Of a DNA stretch of 64,000 bases, positions 19,763 through 27,946 are shown piece after piece. Position 1 is the stretch's first letter. Each line of letters opens with the position of its first letter. The position numbers and the translations under genes were made by a program. Origin of the DNA: Amycolatopsis taiwanensis DSM 45107 (GTDB taxonomy: Bacteria > Actinomycetota > Actinomycetes > Mycobacteriales > Pseudonocardiaceae); the NCBI RefSeq assembly GCF_000519205.1, contig NZ_JAFB01000009.1, forward strand, positions 177,702 to 241,701. Reading direction: 5' to 3'. The notes under the pieces were generated by a model. The model worked only from the letters and a program-made list of their open reading frames with translations, was not told the origin of the DNA and did not search any database.

Positions 19763-20725
19763 TCAGGCCGCGCGCCAGGTGTTGCGGTAGTCGCTGGGCG
19801 CGGTATGGAGATGCTTGGCGAAGGCCGCGCGTAGGCCGGCGGCCGTCCCGAAGCCGCTGCGTCCCGCGACGGCGTCGATCGTCAGGTCGGTCTGTTCGAG
19901 GAGTTCTTGGGCGCGACGGAGCCGTTCACGGATGAGCCAGTCGCCGGGCGTGCGGCCGTACGTTTCGAGGAAGCGGCGGGTGAGCTGGCGTTCGCTCAGA
20001 TGTGCTCGGGCGGCCAGATCCCGGAGGCGGATCGACTGGTCGAGGTGGGCGATCGCCCAGGCGGTCACCTCCGAGAGGGGAGAGGTGTTCGCCGAGGGGA
20101 GCGGAGTCAGGATGTATTGCGCCTGATCCGCTCCCCGATGGGGCGGAGTCACCATCCGACGGGCCAGGGCGTTCGCGACGGTGGTGCCGTGGTCCTGCCG
20201 GACCAGTTCGAGGCACAGGTCGATCCCGGCAGCGGTGCCCGCTGAGGTGTGGATTCGGCCGTCCTGCGCGAAGATGACCAGCTCGTCGACATCGACGCGC
20301 GGGAAGCGGCGCCGGAGTTCGTCGGCGTGCATCCAGTGGGTTGTGGCGCGGCGTCCGTCGAGCAGACCCGCTTGGGCGAGGACGAACGCGCCGGAGCAGA
20401 TGGCGGCGATCCGTGCTCCTCGGGCGTGTGCCTCGGTGACGGCCGCGACGAGGTCGGCGGGCTGCCGCTCATGGACGTTCCTGCAGGCCGGCACGATGAC
20501 GGTATCGGCTGCCGCCAGGTCGTCGAGGCCGAACGGGGTGGTCGCGGTGAACCCCCCGGCGATCGTGGCGCCGGCTTCGGTCGCGCAGAGCTGGAATTCG
20601 TACCACGGGTCGGCGAGCTCGGGCCGCGGGATGCCGAACACTTCGCAGGGCACGGCGAGCTCGAAGATGGGCGCGCCAGGCAGCACGGCGACCGCCACTC
20701 TGTGCGTGTCTGATTTCTTGCGCAT
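19763..20725 (-). CDS. GlxA/AraC-type regulator with DJ-1/PfpI domain
   Basis: About 320 residues. Residues 1-180 form a class I glutamine-amidotransferase-like (DJ-1/PfpI) fold with the nucleophile-elbow cysteine in AAICSGAFVLAQAGLLDG. The end carries two AraC helix-turn-helix motifs (SIRLRDLAARAHLSERQLTRRF; TIDAVAGRSGFGTAAGLRAAF). Start is ATG 20725, or ATG 20737 twelve bases upstream; neither has a clear ribosome site. GlxA-type proteins are transcription activators or repressors, not proteases. It diverges from an APC permease with only about 50 bp between starts, so it probably controls that transporter and itself. Confidence 0.9.
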   Translation of the reverse strand: MRKKSDTHRVAVAVLPGAPIFELAVPCEVFGIPRPELADPWYEFQLCATEAGATIAGGFTATTPFGLDDLAAADTVIVPACRNVHERQPADLVAAVTEAHARGARIAAICSGAFVLAQAGLLDGRRATTHWMHADELRRRFPRVDVDELVIFAQDGRIHTSAGTAAGIDLCLELVRQDHGTTVANALARRMVTPPHRGADQAQYILTPLPSANTSPLSEVTAWAIAHLDQSIRLRDLAARAHLSERQLTRRFLETYGRTPGDWLIRERLRRAQELLEQTDLTIDAVAGRSGFGTAAGLRAAFAKHLHTAPSDYRNTWRAA

Positions 20726-20777
20726 GCGGTCAATCATGACACTGGCGGGGTCGGGCGGAAACGCCTGGGATTGTGCG

Positions 20778-22067
20778 GTGAGCACCAGAACCAGGACTTC
20801 AACGACCACGACAGCGCAGACCATCGGGCTGGCACAGGCAGTGGCCCTGTACGTCTGCGCGATCCTCGGCGCCGGAGTGCTCGTCTTCCCCGGCCAAGCC
20901 GCCTCGCTGGCGGGTCCCGCGTCACTCGTCGCATGGGGATCCAGTGCGCTGATGGGCCTTCCGCTGGCGTTCACCTTCGCCGCGTTGGCGTCCCGGTTCC
21001 CGGACTCGGGCGGCGTCGCCACGTTTGCCGCGAAGGCATTCGGGCCTTCCGCCGGCGGCATCGCCGGCTGGTGGTACTTCATCGCCGGGTCTGTCGGGCA
21101 GACCATCGTCCCGCTCACTGCCGGCTACTACGTCGCCGCGGTGCTCGGCCTGGAGCAGCGCTGGGCACCCGCGATCGCCGCCATCGTGCTCGCGGTGGCG
21201 GTCGTCGCGAACCTGGCCGGCTTGAAGCTCGGAGCGCGCGTGCAGATCGCACTCGCGATCGGAGTCGCGGCGATCCTGCTCGTGGTCATCCTCGTCGCGC
21301 TTCCGCAGATCCGTTTCGAGAACTTCACTTCGTTCGCTCCGCACGGCGTCCCGGGGATCGGCCAGGCGATCGTCGTCCTGTTCTTCGCGTTCGCGGGCTG
21401 GGAGGCGATCGCGCACCTGTCCGCGGAGTTCCGAGATGTGAGACGCACCCTGCCGCGGGCGACGCTGCTGACGATCCTGATCGTGACCGTCCTCTACCTG
21501 GGAGTCGCCTTCGCCGTCGTCGGCACGGGCTCCTACGGCACCCGCGCCCTCGATCGGATCTCCCTCGGAGCGATCATCGAACACGGCCTCGGCCTCTCCG
21601 CGTCCGGCGTCGTCGCCATCGCTGCGGTCGTGATCTGCCTGGGCACGACCAATGCCTTCGTCGCGTCGGTCTCCCGGCTCGGCTATGCACTCGCCCGTGA
21701 CGGATGGGCACCCTCGCTCCTGTCCGGCCGGAACCGGCACGGAGCACCGCACTTTTCGATCTTCGCTGTCGGCGTGATCGGTGCCGCGGGCCTGATCGGG
21801 GCGGCCCTGTTCGGCTGGGGCACGGACGACATCGTCTTCGTGCCCTCCGTTCTCGTGCTGGCCACCTATCTGCTCGGCACCGCCGCGGCGGCCCGCCTGT
21901 TCGATCGCGGGCTTCGCGTCCTCGCGCTGGTGGCCGTCGCCCTGCTGTTGGTGACGGTGCCGTTCGCCGGATGGCACCTTCTGGTGCCGCCCGTGATCGC
22001 CATGATCGCTCTTTCCGCTCATTGGCTTGCTCGAGCATCCCGCAGGCGCCGCGGTGAATCTGCTTGA
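20778..22067 (+). CDS. APC-family amino acid/polyamine permease
   Basis: About 429 residues and twelve hydrophobic segments. The first helix begins GLAQAVALYVCAILGAGVLVFPGQAA, containing the APC substrate-backbone motif GAGVL in helix 1; the helix 6 region FFAFAGWEAIAHLSAEFRD is also typical. The GTG at 20778 has GGGA upstream and avoids overlap with the divergent gene; an ATG at 20736 is possible. Proton-coupled uptake of an amino acid or amine is the expected role. The sequence does not give the substrate. Confidence 0.88.
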   Translation: MSTRTRTSTTTTAQTIGLAQAVALYVCAILGAGVLVFPGQAASLAGPASLVAWGSSALMGLPLAFTFAALASRFPDSGGVATFAAKAFGPSAGGIAGWWYFIAGSVGQTIVPLTAGYYVAAVLGLEQRWAPAIAAIVLAVAVVANLAGLKLGARVQIALAIGVAAILLVVILVALPQIRFENFTSFAPHGVPGIGQAIVVLFFAFAGWEAIAHLSAEFRDVRRTLPRATLLTILIVTVLYLGVAFAVVGTGSYGTRALDRISLGAIIEHGLGLSASGVVAIAAVVICLGTTNAFVASVSRLGYALARDGWAPSLLSGRNRHGAPHFSIFAVGVIGAAGLIGAALFGWGTDDIVFVPSVLVLATYLLGTAAAARLFDRGLRVLALVAVALLLVTVPFAGWHLLVPPVIAMIALSAHWLARASRRRRGESA

Positions 22068-22320
22068 GGTTCTCGCATTCGACCGGAGTGTCACCCATAT
22101 GGCGTAGTTGTATGACGGGGTGCCCTGGTCTTCACTCGTTCGGACTAGTGACGGAGGGGGTGTTACGGAAAAGGCCCGTCGCTTGAGCCGTCATGCCCGC
22201 TCTGATCGAGGGAGGACCAGCCATTCCCCGGCCAGGCCTGGCCTGACACAGTGAACGCGTCACCGGCGGGGGAGCTGAGTGCCGGGATTCATTGACTGAA
22301 AGCACTTTGGAGTTATTAAT

Positions 22321-23559
22321 ATGGGAATGCGGCTGCTGGTTGTCGGCGGCGGAGAAAGCGCGTTGCAGATGGCGGCTCATGTGCGGGCCGGCGGCGGGCA
22401 GGCCACCGTACTCACCACGACGCCCCCGGACAAGCTTGCCTCCGGCCCGGTTCGCTCCACCCAGGTGAAGGTGTGGCGCACCCGCGAACACGAGCGGGGT
22501 CTCGGTCTGGACCTGTGGCCGGAAGCGCCGCAGATCCAGGGCCTCTGGTTCCAGATGGTCAATCAGGGCCAGGTCGTGTTGGAGTTTCGCGGCCAGTTGA
22601 GCAACCCCGCCGTGTCGGTCAACCAACCACACCGGTTCGCCGCCTGGAGCGGCCTCCTCCAGGACCGAGGGGCGCAGATCCACGCCGAAACCGGGCAGCC
22701 GATCACCTCGGCGTACCTCGAGCACGTGGCGCAGGACTACGACCTCGTGGTCGTCACCACGGCGCCGAGCGGCAGTGATCTCGCGAACCTGTTCCCCTTG
22801 GATCCGAGCCAGCCCCCTCAGGCACCGGCCCGTCACCTCGCCGCTGTCTATTTCGACGGTGTCGACCCGACCCCGACCAACGACGCCCAGTTCACCGTGC
22901 TGCCGGAGGGCGAGATCCTGCTGATCCCGGCCTATTTCGGCGACCGTGCGACCGGGGATGGACGGCCCTGCCACATCGTCTTGATGGAGGCACGTCCCGG
23001 GACGGCGCTGGACGCGTTCGGTGAGGTGCGGGACCCCGACGCGCGCGCGGACCTCATGCTGCGTCTCCTCCGTGATTTCGCGCCCAACGTGGCCGCCCGG
23101 TGCACCCGGGCCAAGCTGGTCGACCAGCGCGGCACCCTGGCCGGTGCGGTCCGGCCGACCGTGCGCCAGCCGGTGGGCTACCTGCCGCAGTCCGGGCGGC
23201 CGGTGGCCTCCCTCGGTGACCTCGCGGTCAGCATGGACCCGTTGGCGGCGCAGGGCGCCAACAGCGCCTCCGACGGCGCCGCCATCTACGCTCGCCGCGC
23301 GCTGGCTCATTCCGGACCGTACGACGAGCAGTTCCTGGCCGCCTGCTCCGCGGAATGGCGGCAGACGCGCGCGTACCCGTCGCGCCAGCTGACATCCATG
23401 CTGCTGGAGCCGCCGCCGATGGTGGGTCAAATGCTGGCGAGTGCGGCCCAGCAGCCCGAAATCGCCAACAGCATCGCGGGCCTGTTCGAAGCACCCTGGA
23501 TGGTCGAGCAACTGGCCAACCAGGCGGTCGCGCCGAACGCGGCGCCGGCAGTCGGGTAG
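22321..23559 (+). CDS. StyA-like FAD monooxygenase (styrene/indole type)
   Basis: 412 residues, close to the 415 of styrene monooxygenase StyA. The ATG has GGAG eight bases upstream. The Rossmann FAD motif VVGGGESALQMAAHV is at 6-20, and the second FAD segment GRPVASLGDLAVSMDPLAAQGANSASDGAA matches the family (DP-L-GQGAN type) near 300-325. Group E flavoprotein monooxygenases epoxidise styrene or indole-like alkenes using FADH2 supplied by a separate reductase. No StyB-like reductase is nearby, so a reductase must come from elsewhere. It stands just upstream of a conservon but 304 bp apart and is probably its own unit. Indole or a related aromatic is an inference. Confidence 0.82.
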   Translation: MGMRLLVVGGGESALQMAAHVRAGGGQATVLTTTPPDKLASGPVRSTQVKVWRTREHERGLGLDLWPEAPQIQGLWFQMVNQGQVVLEFRGQLSNPAVSVNQPHRFAAWSGLLQDRGAQIHAETGQPITSAYLEHVAQDYDLVVVTTAPSGSDLANLFPLDPSQPPQAPARHLAAVYFDGVDPTPTNDAQFTVLPEGEILLIPAYFGDRATGDGRPCHIVLMEARPGTALDAFGEVRDPDARADLMLRLLRDFAPNVAARCTRAKLVDQRGTLAGAVRPTVRQPVGYLPQSGRPVASLGDLAVSMDPLAAQGANSASDGAAIYARRALAHSGPYDEQFLAACSAEWRQTRAYPSRQLTSMLLEPPPMVGQMLASAAQQPEIANSIAGLFEAPWMVEQLANQAVAPNAAPAVG

Positions 23560-23863
23560 CAACGACCCGCGCTGGCACGCGCCCCACCGCCTGGGCGGAG
23601 CCCAGGCGGTGGGATCGCCGCGCACACACCAGGGCCGACAACCCCACGAGCACGAACGAGCCACCGCTCCCGGCGGCCGGTGGCGTTGCGCATCGTGTTC
23701 GGTTGTCGCCCGATATGGGCACATCTCGCCCGGATGTGGATCTCACGGTCATTTGGCGCCGGTGTACTGTGCACGCCACGAAACCAGTGCCCCGCCGTAA
23801 CTGGCTGCGTCTCACCCGAATGACGACCGGCGCCAGGAATCGAGAAACATGAGGAGTAAGCAG
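23560..23863. other. Intergenic region before conservon
   Basis: 304 bp with no credible gene. It must hold the promoter of the four-gene conservon. The only clear element is GAGGAG at 23851-23856, seven bases before the GTG at 23864. I see no hairpin or strong palindrome. Confidence 0.6.
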
Positions 23864-26332
23864 GTGCGCGACCGGCACTCGGACGTGACTGAGCCTCAGC
23901 GGCGCTTCCGCTCGATCGGGACTCGGTTGCAGGTAGCGACCGTGAGCATCGTTGCGCTGTTGATCGCAATGGTGGTGCTGGGGATCGCGGCGGTCGGTCT
24001 GCCCAGCCTGAAGCTGATGATCATCGGGCAGGGCGTCCAACAGGCCTCGGTGCCGGCGGTCCCGGCGCTGGCCGCACTGCAGGCCGAGCGGCAGCAGGCG
24101 CTGGCCTACCTGGCGGCCCCGAACGCCGACCTCGCCGCCCTGCAGCAGCAGGAAGCCCGGACCTCGCAGGGCTTGCAGGAAATGCAGGCGGCGGCCGACA
24201 GCGCGCTGTCCGGAGCCCCGGCGGAGATCGTCGACCGGCTCAATGCGTTCGTCGGTCTGCTGGGCGAACTCCCGCAGCAACGGAGCATGATCGAGGCGCG
24301 GTCCGCGACCTCGGCACAGGTGTTCAACTACTACAACACCGTCCTGGACGCCGCGACCCGCTTGTTCGACGCCCAGGCCCGGGTCGTGCCCGACGCGCCC
24401 ATCACGCAGCACGCGATCGCCGCCGTGGCGCTGTTCCGGGTGGCCGACGAGATGTCCCGCGCCGGCTCACTGGCCGCCGGCGCACTCGCGGACCAGTCCT
24501 TCTCCGGCCAGGACTACCAGCAGTTCCAGCACCTGGTGGGGGCCTACCACACCGAACTGGACACGACTTCCCAGTACGTCCGGCCCGAGGTCCAGACCCA
24601 GTACTCCAGCGTTGTCCGCGGATCGGCGTTTCGACAGCTGAGCACCCTCGAGGACGCGTTGATCGCGCGTGGCCCCGATCCACACAAACCCGCGGTGTCG
24701 TTCCCGGTCACGGCGGACGAATGGTCGAGCGTCACGTCCGCGGTGTCCCAGCAGCTGGTCGACCTCACGATCAAACAGGCCAACGCCATCGCCACGGAGG
24801 CCGCCGACACCGGCGCGAGCCAGTTCTGGCTGACGGCATCGATCCTGGGCGCCCTCACCGTAGCGGCGGTGGCCGCGGCCATCGTCGGCATACGGCTTGC
24901 CCGCAGCGTTTCCCGGCGCCTGGGAAGCCTGGCCCAGGGCGTGCACAGGGTGGCCACCGACGAGGTGCCGGAGTTGGTCGACCGGATCCACGCCGACCAC
25001 GACATCGACATCCCGGCCCAGGTGGAGCTTCTCGACGACCGGCACGACGAGATCGGCGGGGTCGCCGTCGGCTTCCGTGACGCCGTGGTCGCCGACCTCG
25101 AGGCGCGGAAACGAGAGATCCTCCTGCGTGAGGGCACGACGCGCGTGCTCAAGGAGCTCGCCCACCGGATCCAGATTCCGGTGTTGCGGATGCTGGACAC
25201 GCTCTACGACGCGCAGCAGAAGGAACAGAACCCGCGCGCCCTCCGGCTCCTCTACACCATCGACCACGAGGTGATCCGCGCCCGGCGCACGGCCGACCAC
25301 ATGATCGTGCTCGCCGGTGACCAGCCGCGTCAGCAGCGGCGCAACCCGGTGCCGCTGTACAACATCCTGCAAGGCGCGGCCACCGAGACCTCGCCCCCGG
25401 AGGCCTCGGACGCGGAGCGTCAGCTCGAGCGGTTCAAGCTGCAGAACATTCCGACGGTCTCCGTCAAACCGCTTCTCGCGCACCAGATCGCTCATTTGCT
25501 GTCCGAGCTGATGGACAATGCCGTGCGGTATTCCCCGCCCCAGAGCGTGATCCGGGTGAGTGGCATGCCGACCGCGCACGGCGTCGCGATCGAGATCGCG
25601 GATGCGGGTCCGGGCCTGTCGGAGGACAGGCTGGCGTCAGCCAACGCGCTGATGCGGAACCCACCGGAGTTCGACGTGATGGTTCGCGAGGAGGCGATCA
25701 GCCAGCTGGGGTTCTTCGTGGTGGCGCACCTTGCCCGCGCTCTGGGGATGAAGGTGGCGTTTTCGACTTCGGCCTTCCAGGGCCTGTCGGCGATCGTCAT
25801 CCTGCCCGAGGACCTGCTGGCACCCGTTTCCGAGGAGCCCCAGGACGTGCCCGCCCCGGAAGCGGAATCCCCGGCCGCACCTGCCACTGCCGACTCATCA
25901 TGGTTCCGCGCCGAGAACGCCGCCGAGGACGACGCGGACCTCACCGGGAACCACGCGAACGTGACGCAGCTGATATCCGCGGTGGCGGCCCCGGCACGGC
26001 CGGCACTGGTGAGCACCTCCGGGGGCAAACATTCGGCCAGCCCACCGTCGGCCCGCGTAGCGGCGCCGACACCCGAGGCGCCGGCCGCGCCGAACGGCTT
26101 GCCCCCGCAGCTGCCCAAGCGCCGACGCGGCGCTACCCTCAACCAGCCCGACACGACCGCTGTTCGTGTCAACGTCGATACTCCGGCAGATGACCACGCG
26201 GTCGAGACCACCAGGACGCAGTTGAGCGCTTTGCAGCGTGGCACGGAACGAGGTCGCCGGGCCGCCGAAGCAGAGCAGTCGGGATCAGATCAGTGGCCAG
26301 CCTGGCCCCGTGAGGATGGGGAAAGCCGATAG
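23864..26332 (+). CDS. cvnA: Conservon sensor, histidine-kinase-like
   Basis: About 822 residues. The GTG at 23864 is chosen over an ATG at 23849 because GAGGAG lies exactly seven bases before it. Layout: membrane helix 1 (about 25-47), extracellular helical region of roughly 270 residues with a nitrate-sensor-like opening (QAERQQALAYLA), membrane helix 2 (WLTASILGALTVAAVAAAIV), a linker, a helical region with IDHEVIRARRTADHMIVLAG, an HATPase_c domain (N box LMDNAVRYSPP, G1 DAGPGLS) and a Pro/Ala-rich tail of about 180 residues. In Streptomyces conservons the A protein works with a roadblock protein, DUF742 protein and GTPase in a G-protein-like complex at the membrane. The signal is unknown. 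Confidence 0.93.
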   Translation: MRDRHSDVTEPQRRFRSIGTRLQVATVSIVALLIAMVVLGIAAVGLPSLKLMIIGQGVQQASVPAVPALAALQAERQQALAYLAAPNADLAALQQQEARTSQGLQEMQAAADSALSGAPAEIVDRLNAFVGLLGELPQQRSMIEARSATSAQVFNYYNTVLDAATRLFDAQARVVPDAPITQHAIAAVALFRVADEMSRAGSLAAGALADQSFSGQDYQQFQHLVGAYHTELDTTSQYVRPEVQTQYSSVVRGSAFRQLSTLEDALIARGPDPHKPAVSFPVTADEWSSVTSAVSQQLVDLTIKQANAIATEAADTGASQFWLTASILGALTVAAVAAAIVGIRLARSVSRRLGSLAQGVHRVATDEVPELVDRIHADHDIDIPAQVELLDDRHDEIGGVAVGFRDAVVADLEARKREILLREGTTRVLKELAHRIQIPVLRMLDTLYDAQQKEQNPRALRLLYTIDHEVIRARRTADHMIVLAGDQPRQQRRNPVPLYNILQGAATETSPPEASDAERQLERFKLQNIPTVSVKPLLAHQIAHLLSELMDNAVRYSPPQSVIRVSGMPTAHGVAIEIADAGPGLSEDRLASANALMRNPPEFDVMVREEAISQLGFFVVAHLARALGMKVAFSTSAFQGLSAIVILPEDLLAPVSEEPQDVPAPEAESPAAPATADSSWFRAENAAEDDADLTGNHANVTQLISAVAAPARPALVSTSGGKHSASPPSARVAAPTPEAPAAPNGLPPQLPKRRRGATLNQPDTTAVRVNVDTPADDHAVETTRTQLSALQRGTERGRRAAEAEQSGSDQWPAWPREDGESR

Positions 26333-26334
26333 CG

Positions 26335-26793
26335 ATGACCGACCGTGTCCAATACCTGCTCGAGAACCTTCTCGCCGCGGATGGTGTGCCTGGCCTGCAA
26401 ATGGTGATCGCCGTGACGTCGGACGGCATGCTGAGGGGCTGTGCGTATCGGAACTCCGATGCCGCAGATCCCGCCGAGGCCGAACGACTGCGTGCCGAGG
26501 CCGAACGATTGGCGGCCGGCACGGCCACGCTCATGGCGCTTGCCGGAGCCCTGCTCAACGAGCAGGGCGACATGCTGCGGCAACTTCCGATCGAGGGGCG
26601 TCATTGCTGGTATATCGTCATTTCCGCGGGTCAACACGCCTTCCTGGCCGCACGGGCCCACCACAACGCCAACCTGGACAGTGTCTTCTATGGTCTGAAC
26701 CGAATCGTCGGCTCGGTGGGACAGGAACTGGCCGCGGTGGCGCGCGGGGGTGCCGAGCCGGGCCGGGTCCCGTCTGGTGCCAGTGAGTACTGA
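26335..26793 (+). CDS. cvnB: Conservon roadblock/LC7 protein
   Basis: 152 residues, starting two bases after cvnA. The roadblock fold begins VQYLLENLLAADGVPGLQMVIAVTSDGMLRG and continues through the helix rich in Ala/Glu near 45-75 and GQHAFLAARAHHNANLD. Roadblock proteins bind small GTPases of the MglA/CvnD type and modulate nucleotide turnover. It should be a cytoplasmic partner of the downstream GTPase. The helix near 40-60 carries a short repeat (AERLRAEAERLAAG). Confidence 0.93.
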   Translation: MTDRVQYLLENLLAADGVPGLQMVIAVTSDGMLRGCAYRNSDAADPAEAERLRAEAERLAAGTATLMALAGALLNEQGDMLRQLPIEGRHCWYIVISAGQHAFLAARAHHNANLDSVFYGLNRIVGSVGQELAAVARGGAEPGRVPSGASEY

Positions 26794-26795
26794 CC

Positions 26796-27191
26796 ATGGC
26801 CAGGCACGGTGACGAGGAGGAAGACGAGCCGTTCGTGCGGCCCTTCGGGCTCACCGGCGGCCGCACTACGCCCAGCCGCACGGATCTGGATTTGACCACC
26901 CAGGTGGTGGCCGGCGGTGCCGGCCACCCCGCCGCAGGATGGCAACGTCACCAGCTGGTGATGTCACCGGAAATGCACAAGATCGTGTACCTGGCCGCAC
27001 GACCCATCGCCATCGCTGAGCTGGCTGCGCGGACGGCGCTACCGCTGACCACCGTGCAGATTCTCGTCGGCGACCTGGTCGACGACGGAATGCTCACGAT
27101 CCAACCCGGCGTCCAGGCCGGCGAGATACACGGCCAGGCACGGCTTGCATTCCTGCAACGCGTCAGGAACGGACTTATCAATGCACTATGA
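26796..27191 (+). CDS. cvnC: Conservon DUF742 protein
   Basis: 131 residues, two bases after cvnB. The family signature is clear: VRPFGLTGGRTTPSRTDLDL near 10-30, then a winged-helix-like part (PEMHKIVYLAARPIAIAELA; LPLTTVQILVGDLVDDGML). DUF742 proteins occur almost only in conservons and are thought to bridge the sensor and the GTPase or to bind DNA; the role is not settled. Its stop overlaps the GTPase start by 11 bases, which implies coupled translation. Confidence 0.92.
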   Translation: MARHGDEEEDEPFVRPFGLTGGRTTPSRTDLDLTTQVVAGGAGHPAAGWQRHQLVMSPEMHKIVYLAARPIAIAELAARTALPLTTVQILVGDLVDDGMLTIQPGVQAGEIHGQARLAFLQRVRNGLINAL

Positions 27192-27759
27192 AGGTTGGTT
27201 CCCGCCTTCCGCGAAGATCGTGGTGGCGGGAGGGTTCGGTGTCGGCAAGACGACCCTGGTCAACACGATCAGCGAAATCGAGCCACTCACCACGGAAGCG
27301 CCACTGACGGAGAACAGCGCCGGTGTCGACGATCTCACCGGCGTCACCGGTAAGACCACCACCACGGTCGCGCTCGACTATGGCCGTCTGACCCTCGACG
27401 AAGGTCTTACCCTCTACCTGTTCGGCACACCCGGCCAGCACCGGTTCTGGAGCATGTGGGACTACATCGTCATCGGTGCGGTCGGTGCCATCGTGCTCCT
27501 CGACACGCGCCGGCCCACCGACTGCTTCGCGGCGATCGATTATTTCGAGAGCCGGTCCGTCCCGTTCCTGGTCGCCGTCAACGACTTCAACGGCGAAGCG
27601 ATTCATGACATCCCAGCGATCCGCGACGCTCTCGACGTCGATCCGGAGACCCCGATCATCCGGTGCGACGCGCGCAGCCGGGACGCGTGCAAAGATGCGC
27701 TGGTGAGGCTGGTCGACCATGTCATCGACAAGGAGACTGTGCACGCCGGCCAGTGGTGA
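27181..27759 (+). CDS. cvnD: Conservon small GTPase
   Basis: 192 residues. P-loop GGFGVGKTTLVNTISE near 15-30, switch region with a threonine-rich LTGVTGKTTTTVALDYG, G3 variant FGTPGQHRFWSMWDYI, and an altered G4 VAVNDF in place of NKxD, all normal for CvnD proteins. It should hydrolyse GTP under control of the roadblock protein and relay the sensor state. The usual fifth member, a P450 (cvnE), is missing here; the next gene is a LuxR-type regulator. The P450 at 49.4 kb is too distant to count. Confidence 0.93.
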   Translation: MHYEGWFPPSAKIVVAGGFGVGKTTLVNTISEIEPLTTEAPLTENSAGVDDLTGVTGKTTTTVALDYGRLTLDEGLTLYLFGTPGQHRFWSMWDYIVIGAVGAIVLLDTRRPTDCFAAIDYFESRSVPFLVAVNDFNGEAIHDIPAIRDALDVDPETPIIRCDARSRDACKDALVRLVDHVIDKETVHAGQW

Positions 27760-27946
27760 ACCGGGCGCCTGCCCCGATCCCGCAGGTACTCCACCCCGTA
27801 GCCGGGTGGCAGCCGCGCCGGTCTCCCATGGCCGGCTGACGATGGTGTGGCCCACCGTGGCTGGCCGCGGCGGCGTTGTCGGCAACCATTACAGTGGCAC
27901 CCCGGATGCCTAGTCGTGGTAACTGACTGAACGCGAGGAGTGCGGT

